Positions 26,339 to 37,086 of a stretch of DNA of 64,000 bases are shown piece after piece. This DNA comes from Streptomyces diastatochromogenes (GTDB lineage: Bacteria > Actinomycetota > Actinomycetes > Streptomycetales > Streptomycetaceae), in the NCBI GenBank assembly GCA_026913215.1, contig JAPTYK010000001.1, forward strand, positions 868,001 through 932,000, in the 5' to 3' direction. The notes below the pieces were generated by a model. It ran no database searches. It was not told the DNA's origin and was given only the letters and a program-made list of their open reading frames with translations. The position numbers were made by a program, and so were the translations under genes. How positions within the stretch are numbered: the first letter of the stretch is position 1; each line of letters begins with the position of its first letter.

Positions 26339-28882
26339 TCACTCCGTGGCGATCGCCCGGAGGATCTCCAGCCGGGCCGCCCGGCGGGCCGGGCGCCAGG
26401 CCGCCACGGCTCCCGCCACCAGACCGACGAGGGCCACGGCCCCGAGCCGGAGCGCCCGGCACGGCGAAGGCGAGGGCGCTGTCGCCCGAGCCGCCCGAGG
26501 CGCGGACGAGGACCCAGCCGAGGAAGGCCCTGAGGGCCAGCCCGCCGACCGTCCCGAAGGCCGCGACGAGGACGGACTCCCAGCGGACCATGGCCCGCAG
26601 CTGGGCCCGGGTCTGCCCGACGGCCCGCAACAGGCCGAGCTCGCGGGTCCGTTCGTGGACCGAGAGGGTCAGCGTGTTCGCGATGCCGAGCAGCGCGATG
26701 AGGACGGCGAGCGCGAGGAGCGCGTAGACGAGGGTGAGCATCATGTCGATGCCGCCCGCCGAGGCCGCCGCGTACTCCTCCCGGGTCTGCACCTCCGGAT
26801 GGCCGTACCGGTCGGCGACCGCCGTCACGGCGGCCTTGCCCTGCGCGGCGGAGACGCCGTCGGCGAAGGAGACGGCGACCAGCCGGTCGGAGTCCTGGGT
26901 GCGGTGCGGGGCCCAGGCCTCCCGGGTGACGAGGTAGTCGCCGGCGAGGTCGGAGCGCTGGTAGACCGCGCGGACCGTGAAGGTGCGCCGGCTGCCGTCG
27001 GTGAAGGTCAGTTCGGCGGTCCGGCCCGGTGCCAGGCCGTCGGCGGCGGCCTCGTCGGCGGCGACGGCGAGCCCGTCCGTACCGAGTCCGGTGAGGAGCC
27101 CCGTACCTCCCCAGGTCGAGCACCCGGGCGAGGGCGGCCGGGTCGGTGACGGTGAGCGCGCGGCCCCTGCCGTCCACCTCGGCGACCCCGCGTCCCAGGC
27201 CCACGGCGGTGTCGACCTGCGGGAGCGCGGCGACGGCCGGGGCCAGGCGGGGCTGAGCCCGCTGCCGCCCGCGCCGAACGAGGGCGTGCCGATGGCCACG
27301 TCGCCGGCGAAGGAGCGGTCCACGGTCCGGTCCATGGTCGTCTTGAGGGAGGCGCCGAAGACCGTGAAGAGGGTGACGACGGCGACCCCGATCATCAGGG
27401 CGGTGGCGGTCGCCGCCGTACGGGCCGGGCTGCGCAGCGCGTTGCGGCGGGCGAGCCCTCGGTTGACCCCGCGCAGGGGCGGCCGAGGACCCGTACGGCG
27501 AGCGAGGCGGCGACCGGTCCGAGCACGACGAACGCGGCGACGGCGAGCACCGCCCCGGCCCCGGCGAGCCACAGCGACGGGCTGCCGAGGACGCCGGCGA
27601 GGACCGTGCCGACGGCCGTGGCGAGCAGGGCGCCGCCGGTCAGCGCGCGGCGGCGGGAGCTGCCCGAGTCGTCCACGTCCGTCTCGCGGAGCGCGGCGAG
27701 CGGGCGGTGCGCCCGGCCCGTACGGCCGGCAGGAGCGCGGAGAGGCGCAGACCGCGAGCCCGACGCCTAGCGGCAGGAGGAGCGAACCGGCGGAGACGAC
27801 GAGGGCGCCCTCGGGGAAGGGGAAGCCGATCGCGGGGAACAGCGCCTGGAGTCCGGCGGCCACGCCGATCCCGGTGAGGAGCCCGGCGAGGGAGGCGAGC
27901 AGCCCGACGGCGAGCGCCTCGGCGAGGGTGCCGGTGACGATCTGGCGGCGGGCGGCGCCGATGGCGCGGAGCAGGGCGTTCTCGCGGGTCCGCTGGGCGA
28001 CGAGGACGGCGAAGGTGTTGTGGATGGTGAAGACGGAGACGAGGACGGCGACCCCGCTGAACACCAGCAGGAAGGTGGTGAAGAGGTCGAGGAAGCGGCC
28101 GGAGATCATCTCGGTGTTCTCCTCGGCGGCCCGCTGCCCGGTGATCGCCTCGACGCCCTGGGGCAGCGCGGGCTTCAGCGCGGCGACCAGCTGCTCCTGG
28201 AGACGCCCGGACCGGCCCGCACGGCGATGCTCGTCGCCTCGCCGGGGCGCGCGGTCAGGTGCTTCTCGGCGTCGGCGCGGGTGAGGCCGGTCCAGGTGAC
28301 CTGGCCCATGCCGTCCGCGCCGCCGAAGGTGACCAGGCCGACGACGGTGACCTTCACCGGGTCGGGGTGCGCAGGACCGTGGTGTCGCCGAGGGCGAGAC
28401 CGGCCGCCTCGGCCGCGCCCCGGTTGACGACTACCTCGCCGGGGCGCGCGGCGCGCGGCCCTCCGCGAGGCGGTACGGGTTGAGGGCCGGGTCCTCGATC
28501 CAGTTGCCCGCGAGGGTGGGCGGGCCCTGCCTCCGACGGGGTGCCGTCGGCGGCGAGCAGCTGGCCCGCGCCCTCGATCCGGGGCGCGGTGGCGGCGACC
28601 CGGGGACCTCGGCGAGGCGCTCGGCGAGGGCGGCGTCGACGGGGCCCCGGCTGCCCTGGGCCTCGCCGGCGGCGGTCACGGTGACGGAGCTGCGGACGAT
28701 GGCGTCCGTGCCCCGGGTGGCGCTGGTGAACATCGAGTCGAAGCTCGCGCGGAGGGTGTCGCCCATGACGAGGGTGCCGGTGAGGAAGGCGACGCCGAGG
28801 AGGACGGCGGCGAAGGTGCCGAGGAAGCGCCGCCGGTGGGCGCGGAGCGAGGAGCGGGCGAGGCGGAGGACGGCGGGGGTGC

Positions 28883-28886
<4 letters not shown>
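26339..28886 (-). CDS. ABC transporter permease, FtsX/MacB type with two FtsX modules (many frameshifts)
   Basis: The product begins MSTPAVLRLARSSLRAHRRRFLGTFAAVLLGVAFLTGTLVMGDTLRASFDSMF, the usual first helix of the Streptomyces FtsX-type permeases. A large extracytoplasmic domain is followed by TFLLVFSGVAVLVSVFTIHNTFAVLVAQRTRENALLRAIGAARRQI (first FtsX core), LGVGLAVCASPRS, a second extracytoplasmic domain, then MMLTLVYALLALAVLIALLGIANTLTLSVHERTRELGLLRAVGQTRAQLRAMVRWESVLVAAFGTVGGL and the end RAARLEILRAIATE. About 850 residues, eight to ten helices. The ATG overlaps the ATPase stop (ATGA). These systems drive mechanical work or export of lipids, lipoproteins or peptides rather than small-molecule import. 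Substrate unknown. Confidence 0.85.
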
Positions 28887-29648
<762 letters not shown>

Positions 29649-29652
<4 letters not shown>

Positions 29653-29926
29653 GCCCGGCGCCCCTTGGGGTCCGCGGCGCGGCCGAACTGCTCCTCCAGG
29701 ACGCTCAGGCGCCGCCAGTACTCGTCCTCGTCGATCTCCCCGGCCGCGAAGCGGTGGCCGAGCAGGGCGATGGGCGAGCTCTCGTCCGGCCGTCCGTCGC
29801 GCCACGGCCGGCCCCGGCGCCATCCGAGGCGGCGGGCGACGGTGACGATCCCGATGACGACGGCGGCCCAGACGAGGGGAAGAAGAGGACCCAGGGACCG
29901 GGGCCCTCGTGGGCGAGTGTGTTCAT
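29649..29926 (-). CDS. small membrane protein with SHOCT domain (one frameshift)
   Basis: About 92 residues: a hydrophobic N-terminus (MNTLAHEGPGPWVLFFPLVWAAVVIGIVTVARRLGW) forming one membrane helix and a C-terminal SHOCT domain, SPIALLGHRFAAGEIDEDEYWRRLSVLEEQF, the short oligomerisation helix pair seen at protein ends. A base is missing near 29880. It is translationally coupled to the ATPase (ATGA overlap) and heads the export operon. It probably tethers or multimerises at the membrane as an accessory of the transporter. Confidence 0.75.
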
Positions 29927-29996
29927 GGGGTTCAGCTCCTCGGTGCGGTGCGGGCGTGCTCACGGTTCGAGCCTCGCTCCGAGGAGGGTCCGGGTC

Positions 29997-30027
29997 GTCG
30001 TACGGGCAGCGGCTTCTCGCGTACGAC
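29997..30027. promoter_or_regulatory. inverted repeat upstream of the SHOCT/ABC export operon
   Basis: GTCGTACG (29997-30004) and CGTACGAC (30020-30027) are perfect inverted arms with a 15-bp spacer, about 70 bp before the operon start. GGGAGTACG follows at 30031-30039 and equals the half-site of the palindrome at 37050-37072 next to the two-component system. Confidence 0.45.
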
Positions 30028-30089
30028 GCCGGGAGTACGCCGGCACCCGCCCCGGCCGTCCGGCGGGCGGCGGCCGGGGCGGTCCCGCC

Positions 30090-30864
30090 CTACGCCACGG
30101 CGACGAGGGTGAGGTAGGCGATGCCGAGCACGCCCCGGTAGCCCTTCAGCCAGCCGGAACGCTGGCGGTCGACGCGCTCGCGGGTCTCTGCGGCGAGCGG
30201 ATGGTCCGGGTGGGCGGCGAGCCAGACCTCGGTGTCGTACCGGTAGCCGGACTCGAACTCCTCCCACTCCTCCGCGCTCGCCGTCTCGATCCACGCGGGC
30301 CGGAACCCCGCCTCGATCGCGAGGTCGACCAGGTCACCGAGGGCGTAGTGGTCGGCGGCGCTCGCGCCGGGCCACATCCCGGCGAGCTCCGTCGCGGTGG
30401 GGGTGCGCTCCCAGAAGCCCTCGCCGAGCACGACCCGCCCGCCGGGCCGGACGAGCCGGCGCAGTTCGCGCAGGACGGCGGCGGGGTCGTACGGCAGCTC
30501 GGGGTCGCAGAGCGCCTGGCTGGAGCCGAGGCAGAGGACCGCGTCGGCGGGTCCGCGGTCGGTGCCGAGCGCCGACTCCTCGACGAAGGCCACCCGGTCG
30601 GCGAGCCCGCGCCCTCGGCGAGGGCCCGGCCGCGGCCAGGTCCTCGGCGTTGATGTCGATGCCCACGCCCTTCGCGGCGGGCGCCGCCTCCAGGACGCGG
30701 AGCAGCAACTCGCCCCAGCCGCAGCCGATGTCGAGCACATCGGCTGGCGCGGTCGCGGCGAGCCGCTCGATCATGCGGGTCGCGCGCGCTTCGGAGAGGG
30801 GACCGTGGAAGACGAGGCTGCCGAGGCGCGGAGGGAGATCGGCGGTGGAGTCAGGAGTGATCAT
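30090..30864 (-). CDS. SAM-dependent class I methyltransferase (frame break near 30625)
   Basis: The product starts MITPDSTADLPPRLGSLVFHGPLSEARATRMIERL. Motif I reads ADVLDIGCGWGELLLRVLEAAP and the acidic end of strand 2 is GVGIDINAEDLAAA. After a two-base loss near 30625 it continues RVAFVEESAL, ADAVLCLGSSQALCD (motif II-like), VLRELRRLVRPGGRVVLGEGFWE (motif III) and EEWEEFESGYRYDTEVWLAAHPDHPLAAETRERVD. About 258 residues. The GxSQAL and WERxPT motifs are those of small cytosolic methyltransferases annotated only as domain-containing; the acceptor is unknown. ATG 30864 is the family-like start. The minus-strand frame stays open upstream through the minisatellite, but no start there looks real. 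Confidence 0.8.
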
Positions 30865-30926
30865 GGAGGGGAACGGTACGGCGTCCCCCTCTCCCGGCGC
30901 ACCGTGTTTCTTCGGGGCGCCGGGGC

Positions 30927-31191
30927 GGCTTGCGTCAGGGCGCTGGGGAGGCTTGCGCCAGGTCGCCGGGGAGGCTTGCGCCAGGTCCGTCAGGACGGCT
31001 TCCGCCAGGGCGCCGGGACGGCTTCCGCCAGGTCCGCCAAGACGGCTTCCGCCAGGCCGCTGGGACGGCTTCCGCCAGGGCGCCGGAGCGGCTTCCGCCA
31101 GGTCCGCCGGAGCAGCTTCCGCCAGGTCCGCCGGAGCGGGCCTTCCGTCAGGTCCGCCGGGCGGTTTCCTCAAGGCGTCGGGGCGGCTTGC
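30927..31191. repeat. 23/24-bp minisatellite, about 12 copies
   Basis: Units begin GGCTTCCGCCAGG or GGCTTGCGCCAGG and recur at 30927, 30950, 30973, 30997, 31020, 31044, 31067, 31090, 31114, about 31140, 31163 and 31185. Periods are 23 or 24 bp, with the second half alternating between GGCGCCGGGAC and TCCGCCGGAGC types. It fills the 327-bp gap between the methyltransferase start and the ROK gene end. Outer copies have diverged and inner ones are near-identical, as in an array grown by slippage or unequal exchange. Confidence 0.85.
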
Positions 31192-32407
31192 TCAGGCCGT
31201 CAGGGCGGCGAGCGGGTCGTCGAGCACCGGCTGCCAGGCCAGTTCGGCGGCGCCGACGAGGCTGTTGTGGTCGAGGGTGCAGGGCAGGATCGGCACGCCG
31301 CCGCTGCGGCCCCAGAGGCTGCGGTCGGCGACGACCGCGCGGAGCCGCTCGGGGTCGGCGTCGAGGAGTTCGCGGTGGAGCCCGCCGAGGATGATCCGGT
31401 CCGGGTTGAGGATGTTCACCAGCCCGGCGAGGCCCAGTCCCAGACGGTCGATCAGCTCCCCGACCGCGACCCGGACGCCCGGGTCGTCGGGGCTGGTGCG
31501 CAGCAGGTCCCGGGACTGCTGGAGCAGGGAGACCTCGGGGCCGGGGACCCGGCCCGCGGCCGTGAGGAAGGCGAGCGGGTCGGTCTCGACGTCGAGGCAG
31601 CCGCGGCTGCCGCAGTGGCAGGACGGCCCTCGGGGTTGACGGTGAGGTGGCCGACCTCCAGGGCCAGGCCCGAACTGCCGGTGTGCAGGCGGCCGTCGAG
31701 GACGAGCGCCCCGCCGACGCCGCGGTGGCCGGTGGCGACGCAGAGCAGGTCCCGCGCGCCGCGCCCCGCGCCGTGGCGGTGCTCGGCGAGCGCGGCGAGG
31801 TTCACGTCGTTGCCGGTGAAGGCGGGGCCCTCGATGCCGGCGGCCCGTACCCGCTCGGCGAAGATCTCGCGCACCGGCGCTCCGGCGGGCCAGGCGAGGT
31901 GGAGCGGGTTGAGGGCGGTGCCCTCGGGTTCGGCGACGGCGGAGGGCGCGGCGAGTCCGGCGCCGACGCAGCGGCGGCCGCTCTCCGCGAGGAGCGCGGC
32001 GCCCGCGTCGACGACGGCGCCGAGGACCTGCGCGGGGTCGGCGGAGACGGTGACGCAGCCGGGCGCGGTGGCCACGATGGTGCCGCCGAGGCCGACGAGG
32101 GCGGCGCGGAACCCGTCCGCGTGGACCTGGGCGGCGAGGGCGACCGGGCCCTTCTCGTCGACGGCGAGCCGGTGCGAGGGCCGCCCCTGGGAGCCCGCGG
32201 CGGCGCCGGGGTTGGAGTCGACGCGGATGAGGCCGAGGGCCTCCAGTTCGGCGGCGACGGCGCCCGCGGTGGCCCGGGTGACGCCGAGTTCGGCGGTGAG
32301 GACGGCCCGGGTCGGAGCCCTGCCGGTGTGCACCAGTTCCAGCGCGGGGCCGAGCGCGTTACGCCCCTGTCCAGCCGTGTCCGGGTCGTCGTCGCCTTGC
32401 CGTTCAT
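31192..32407 (-). CDS. ROK-family (NagC/XylR-type) transcriptional regulator (frameshifts)
   Basis: An N-terminal winged helix (RNALGPALELVHTGRAPTRAVLTAELGVTRATAGAVAAELEALGLIRVD) is joined to a ROK sugar-kinase-like domain: ALAAQVHADGFRAALVGLGG, GAGLAAPSAVAEPEG, FTGNDVNLAALAEH, LLCVATGHRGVGGALVLDGRLHTGSSGLALEVGHLTVNPEGRP, then the zinc-binding CHCGSRGCLDVE intact after a break near 31628. LVNILNPDRIILGG follows. Breaks lie near 31628 and 32360. About 405 residues. It diverges from an MFS transporter with 81 bp between starts, so it most likely controls sugar uptake or efflux by that transporter. Confidence 0.85.
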
Positions 32408-32488
32408 GGGGGTGAGTCTCCCATGATCGGACCGCGGTGCCGTCCCCGCCCGGTTGATTCCCCGCCCCGTGGCCCCTATCCTGAGTTT

Positions 32489-33766
32489 GTGCCGCTACTA
32501 AACAAAGTACGGACGGCCGTATCGGGGGGCTCCGGCGGAGACACCGCCACCCGCTCCCTGTCCCGCCTCCGCTCCGCCCTGACCCTCTTCTTCGCCCTCG
32601 ACGGCTTCCTGTTCGCCGGCTGGGTGGTCCGGATCCCCGCCGTCAAGGAGCAGACCGGCGCCTCGGCCGGCGACCTCGGCCTCGCCCTCCTCGGGGTGTC
32701 CGCGGGCGCCGTGATCACGATGACGCTGACCGGCCGGCTCTGCCGCCGCTACGGCTCCCACGCGGTCACCGTCGTCACCGCCGTCCTGCTCTCCCTGTCC
32801 ATCGCCCTGCCCGCCCTCACCCGCTCCCCGCTCGCGCTCGGCCTCGTCCTGCTCGTCTTCGGCGCCGCGTACGGCGGGATCAACGTGGCCATGAACAGCG
32901 CCGCCGTGGACCTCGTGACCGCGCTCCGGCGGCCGGTGATGCCGAGCTTCCACGCCGCCTTCAGCCTCGGCGGCATGCTCGGCGCGGGGCTCGGTGGCAT
33001 GCTCGCCGGAAGCCTGTCCCCCACCGCCCACCTCCTCGGCCTCACGGTCGTCGGCCTGGCCCTGACGGCCGCCGCCGGACCCGTACTGCTGCGCCACCCC
33101 TCCCCGCGCGCCCCGAGGCCCTTCCGGCGCCGTCCCGCCCTGGGGACTCCGGCCCGCGGACGGCCGGGGCGCGGCGCACGGTCCTCGTCTTCGGGGTGAT
33201 CGCGCTCTGCACCGCGTACGGCGAAGGGGCGCTGGCCGACTGGGGCGCCCTCCACCTCGCGCAGGACCTGCACGCGCACCCCGGGTGGCAGCCGCCGGGT
33301 ACTCCGTCTTCGCGCTGACCATGACCGCGGGCCGGCTCTCCGGCACCGCCCTGCTCGAACGCCTCGGCCAGACGCGGACCCTGGTCGCGGGCGGTGCGAC
33401 CGCCGCCGCGGGCATGCTCCTCGGCGCGCTCGCGCCGAGCGTCTGGGCCGCGCTCCTCGGCTTCGCCGTCACCGGGCTCGGCCTCGCGAACATCTTCCCC
33501 GTCGCCGTGGCCCGCGCGGGCGCGGTCGCCGGTCCCGGCGGCGTGGCGACGGCCTCCACCCTGGGGTACGGGGGATGCTCCTCGGCCCGCCGTCGATCGG
33601 CCTCCTCGCCGAGCGGTTCTCCCTCCCGGCGGCCCTCACGACGGTCGCCGTGCTCGCGGCCGGCGCGGCGGTCCTGGGCTACCGGGCGCGCAACGCGGGC
33701 GCCTCCCGAGGAGTTGAGCGGAGTCCCCGTCCGCGCGCCTGGCACAATCCGGCCCATGGACGCTGA
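32489..33766 (+). CDS. MFS transporter, YbjJ/FucP-like (about three frameshifts)
   Basis: A 12-helix major facilitator: RLRSALTLFFALDGFLFAGWVVRIPAVKEQTGASAGDLGLALLGVSAGAVITMTLTGRLCRRYGS, GLVLLVFGAAYGGINVAMNSAAVDLVTALRRPVMPSFHAAFSLGGMLGAGLGGML (the MN-AVD and FHAxFSxGG motifs of the YbjJ group), then VFGVIALCTAYGEGALADWGALHLAQDL and ALTMTAGRLSGTALLERLGQTRTLVAGG. Start GTG 32489. Breaks lie near 33150, 33285 and 33570. The end is uncertain: the visible frame stops at 33766, but one further missing base would end it at 33717 (410 residues), which suits the family better. It is divergent from the ROK regulator. Confidence 0.78.
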
Positions 33767-34510
33767 TTCCCTGAAGATCACCGAGTACATCGACGCGCTG
33801 GAGGCGGCCGCCGCGCCTCGCGGACGCGGCCGCCGAGGCCGGGCTCGACGCGGACGTGCCGACCTGCCCGGGGTGGCGGGTCCGGGACCTCGTGCGGCAC
33901 ATCGCCATGGTGCACCGCTGGGCCGCGGCGTACGTGACCGAGGCGCTCACCGCGTACGTCCCGGCCGACGAGACGACGCTCGACGGCGAGGAGCTGCTCG
34001 CCCACTACCGCGAGGGGCACGCGCTCTCGTCGCCGCCCTGCGCGCGGCGCCCGAGTCCCTGGAGTGCTGGTCCTTCTTCCGGCGCCCTCGCCGCTGGCCT
34101 TCTGGGCGCGGCGGCAGGCGCACGAGACCGCCGTCCACCGCGCGGACGCCGAGTCGGCGCTCGCGGGCGATCCGGCGCCGCTGGATCCGGCGTTCGCCGC
34201 CGACGGCGTCGACGAGCTGCTCGTCCGCTTCCACGCCCGCGACCGCAGCCGGGTGCGCACGCCCGAGCCCCGGACCCTGCGCGTACGGACGACGGACACC
34301 GGTGACGTCTGGACCGTCCGTCTGACGGCGGACGAACCGCCCCGGACAGAGCGGGGCGGACAGGGCGCGGACGACCCGGCCGACACCGAACTGAGCGGTC
34401 CCGCCGGGCAGTTGTACCTGACCCTGTGGAACCGGCTGCCGCTCGACGCCGTGACCGTGACGGGCGACGAAGACCTCGCCCGGCTGTGGCGGGAGACCTC
34501 GGCGGTCTGA
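33756..34510 (+). CDS. maleylpyruvate isomerase family mycothiol-dependent enzyme (frameshifts)
   Basis: DinB-like helical bundle of the MDMPI family: MDADSLKITEYIDALEAAAA, then DVPTCPGWRVRDLVRHIAMVHRWAAAYV (the metal-ligand His), an Arg/Pro loop, and FWARRQAHETAVHRADAESALAG (HExxxHR, remaining ligands), followed by a small C-terminal domain, LYLTLWNRLPLDAVTVTGDEDLARLW. About 253 residues after restoring bases near 33815, 34025 and 34075. The metal site and mycothiol dependence are expected from the family. Actual substrates in Streptomyces are mostly unknown, so the name describes the fold rather than a proven reaction. Confidence 0.83.
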
Positions 34511-34511
34511 C

Positions 34512-34948
34512 CTAGGCCCTGCCCGCGTCCGTCCGGAGGCCGAGCAGGGCGAGGTCGGGCTCCACCCACGCGGCGCGGGCCTCGTCGGAGGCCAGGGTGG
34601 CGGGGCGGTAGAACCGGGCGAGCAGGTCCTTGTCGAGCAGGTCGGGGTGGTGCGCGGCGAACGCCGCGAAGTCCGGCTGTCCGGACTCCGCGCGCATCCG
34701 GCCACCAGCTCGACCCACGCCCTGGTCATCGTGGCGTGGAACTTCCGCGGCGCTCCGGCGGCGGTGGCGGTGCGCCGGATGCCCTCGGCGACCAGGGCGA
34801 GGGCGTCGGGCATCCTGACGCGCCGTACCGCCAGCCAGGTCAGATGGACGTGCTCGCGGTGGCCGAAGCCGCCGGTGGCCGCCATGGCCTCGGCGATCAG
34901 CTCCCGGAAGATCGCGAAGTCCGCCTCGGCGGGGGAAAGGGAAGTCAC
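34512..34948 (-). CDS. conserved hypothetical protein (one frameshift)
   Basis: About 145 residues: TSLSPAEADFAIFRELIAEAMAATGGFGHREHVHLTWLAVRRVRMPDALALVAEGIRRTATAAGAPRKFHATMTRAWVELV, then after a break near 34700 PDFAAFAAHHPDLLDKDLLARFYRPATLASDEARAAWVEPDL. The HREHVHLTW, KFHATMTRAW and LARFYRP words look catalytic or metal-binding (several His), but I do not recognise a characterised family. All-helical, soluble. The start GTG 34948 lacks a ribosome binding site and follows a good -10, so it is probably leaderless. It converges with the isomerase gene with one base between stops. Confidence 0.65.
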
Positions 34949-34956
34949 GAGATCGG

Positions 34957-34962
34957 AATATA
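34957..34962 (-). promoter_or_regulatory. -10 element of a leaderless promoter
   Basis: On the minus strand TATATT lies eight bases before the GTG at 34948, in a locally AT-rich patch. It matches the TAnnnT -10 pattern; no clear -35 is visible. Confidence 0.45.
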
Positions 34963-35014
34963 CGATTTCACAACAATGGCCAGCAAACGCCGCCCGGACG
35001 GCGCCGCCCGCCCC

Positions 35015-35680
35015 TCAGCCCAGCCAGCCGGGTCTGACCAGGCCCGACTCATAGGCGAGGACGACGAGTTGGGCGCGGTCCCGGGCGCTCAGCTTGACCA
35101 TGGCGCGGCTCACGTGGGTCTTGGCGGTGAGCGGGCTCACCACCAGCCGGCGGGCGATCTCCTCGTTCGACAGGCCGATTCCCACCAGGGCCATCACCTC
35201 GCGCTCCCGTTCGGTCAGGGCGCGGAGCGCGGCCGTCGCCGCCGGGGCCTTGGAGCGGGCCGCGAACTCCTCGATGAGCCGGCGGGTGACGCCCGGGGAG
35301 AGCAGCGCGTCCCCGTGGACGACGGCGCGCACGGCGCGCAGCAGCTCCTCGGGCTCGGTGTCCTTGACCAGGAAGCCGGAGGCGCCGGCGCGGATCGCCT
35401 CGAAGACGTACTCGTCGAGTTCGAAGGTGGTCAGCATGACGACCCGGACCTCGGCGAGGTCCGGGTCGGCGGTGATGCTCCGGGTCGCCTCCAGGCCGTC
35501 GAGCCGGGGCATCCGGATGTCCATGAGGACGACGTCGGGGCGCAGGGCGCCGACCCGCTCCACCGCCTCGTCACCGTCGGCGGCCTCGCCGGCCACCTCG
35601 ATGTCGGGCTGGGCGTCGAGCAGCGCGCGGAACCCCGCCCGCACCAGGGACTGGTCGTCGGCGAGCAGGACACGGATCAC
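35015..35680 (-). CDS. NarL/LuxR-type response regulator
   Basis: Intact, 221 residues. The receiver domain has the acidic pair (LLADDQSLV), the phosphorylation Asp in DVVLMDIRMPRLDG, Thr in VVMLTTFELDEYV and Lys in FLVKDTEPEE. The C-terminal LuxR helix-turn-helix is LTEREREVMALVGIGLSNEEIARRLVVSPLTAKTHVSRAMVKL. Its ATG overlaps the kinase stop by four bases, so the two are made together. Targets are unknown; the palindrome at 37050-37072 upstream of the kinase is a candidate for autoregulation. Confidence 0.92.
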   Translation of the reverse strand: MIRVLLADDQSLVRAGFRALLDAQPDIEVAGEAADGDEAVERVGALRPDVVLMDIRMPRLDGLEATRSITADPDLAEVRVVMLTTFELDEYVFEAIRAGASGFLVKDTEPEELLRAVRAVVHGDALLSPGVTRRLIEEFAARSKAPAATAALRALTEREREVMALVGIGLSNEEIARRLVVSPLTAKTHVSRAMVKLSARDRAQLVVLAYESGLVRPGWLG

Positions 35681-36995
35681 GGGGTGCTTCCCTCCGGGCG
35701 GAGCGGGAGTACGGCGTGGACGCGGAAGCCGCCGTCCGGGCGGGCGCCCGCCTCGATGGTGCCACCGAGGGCGGCGGCCCGCTCCCGCATTCCGGCCAGT
35801 CCGTTGCCGCTGCCGCCGGCCTCCGTGCCGGTGGCGGGGCCCTCGTCGTCGACGGTCAGCTCCAGCCGTCCGGGGCCGTGTCCGATCCGCACCCGGGCGG
35901 TGCGCGAACCGGAGTGGCGGACCACGTTGGTGAGCGCCTCCTGCACGATCCGGAAGGTGGCGAGGTCGGCGCCGGGCGGCAGGGCGGCCGGGGTGCCGCT
36001 CGTCGAGACGGCGACGGCGAGGCCAGCGGCGGCGGCCTGCTCGACGAGTTCGGGGAGCCGATCGAGGCCGGGGGCCGGGGCGCGGGGGGCGTCGCCGGGG
36101 GTGCGGAGGGTGTCGAGGACCTGTCTCACCTCGCCGAGCGCCTCCTTGCTGGCCGCCTTGATGGTGGTCAGCGCGGTCCGGGCCTGTTCCGGGTCGGAGT
36201 CGAGGAGGGCGAGGCCGACGCCCGCCTGGACGTTGATCACGGAGATCGAGTGGGCGAGCACGTCGTGGAGTTCGCGGGCGATGCGGAGCCGTTCCTCGTC
36301 GGCGCGGCGCCGCGCGGCGGCGGCCCGCTCGGCCCGTTCCCTGGCGCCCTGCTCGCGCCGCACGCGGACGACCTCGGAGGCGGCGAGCACGGCCACGGCG
36401 AACGCCGCGGTCGGCAGCTCCTGCCCCAGGGCGCGGGTCCGTCGCCGGGCGGCGGCAGCCATCGGTAGAGCCAGTGCGAGAGCAGGACGTGGCCCGCCCA
36501 GAGCAGGCCGATGGCCCACCAGGCGGCGGTGCGGTGCCCCTGGACGACGGCCGCGAAGCAGGCGACGGCGACCACGGCGAAGAACGGGCCGTACGGGTAT
36601 CCGGCCGCCAGGTAGCCGAGGGTGACGGCCGTGACGGCGAACAGCACCGGCACGGGCCTGCGGTGACGGAACAGCAGCGGGGCCGCCCCGAGCAGGAGCA
36701 GGACCCGCCCGAGGGCGTCGAGCGCCTCCCGGTCGGGCTGGTTCCGCGCGGAGAAGCCGGTGCCCACCAGGACGAGGACGGCGATCAGCGCCGTCGACCG
36801 CCAGGGCAGGCCACGGCCGTGCTCCCACCGCTCCCAGGGCGGACCGCCGCGCTCTCCCGCTCCCAGGGCGGACCGCCGCCCTCTCCCGTTCCCAGGGCGG
36901 GCCGCCGCGCTCCCCTCGTTCCCAAGGCGGGCCGCCGCCGCGTTCCCACCGTGCCCGGGGCCGCGCGGCCGCTCCTTGTGCATCCCGGCGTCCAT
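35677..36995 (-). CDS. sensor histidine kinase, NarX/DesK-like HisKA_3 type (frameshifts; repetitive N-terminus)
   Basis: The N-terminus holds GGPPWER-type repeats, followed by membrane helices (STALIAVLVLVGTGFSA, LLLLGAAPLLF, PVLFAVTAVTLGYLAAGYPYGPFFAVVAVACFAAV, WWAIGLLWAGHVLLSHWL). After a break near 36430 the dimerisation domain reads RLRIARELHDVLAHSISVINVQAGVGLALL, with the phosphoacceptor His in ELHDVLAHS, then VQEALTNVVRHSG (N-box), LTVDDEG and GNGLAGMRERAAALGG (ATP lid). About 440 residues. No obvious extracellular sensor, so the signal may be sensed in the membrane. The start is uncertain because the N-terminal repeat tract has lost bases; 36995 is the first ATG after the upstream palindrome. 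Confidence 0.85.
36828..36960. repeat. 27-bp repeat encoding GGPPWER units at the kinase N-terminus
   Basis: On the minus strand GGCGGTCCGCCCTGGGAGCG recurs four times with 27-30-bp spacing. In the best frame each unit reads GGPPWER plus two residues. Each unit as written shifts the frame by one, which fits loss of one G per unit. The tract is proximal to the first membrane helix. Confidence 0.65.
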
Positions 36996-37049
36996 GGGCT
37001 CACGCTAGCCGCGCCCGCCCCGCCCGCACGTCAGCCCGGCGGGTGGTCA

Positions 37050-37072
37050 CCCGTACTCCCCGGGAGTACGGG
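37050..37072. promoter_or_regulatory. 23-bp perfect palindrome upstream of the two-component operon
   Basis: Arms CCCGTACTCCC and GGGAGTACGGG pair perfectly around a single central C. The one-base gap makes it a better protein-binding site than a hairpin. It sits 55 bp before the kinase start and 14 bp past the TetR gene stop. Confidence 0.6.
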
Positions 37073-37086
37073 ACGCGGCGGCCGGG

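Noticed and set aside
30927..31191. Possible CRISPR array
   Set aside because: Repeats are contiguous at 23/24 bp with no unique spacers and no cas genes.
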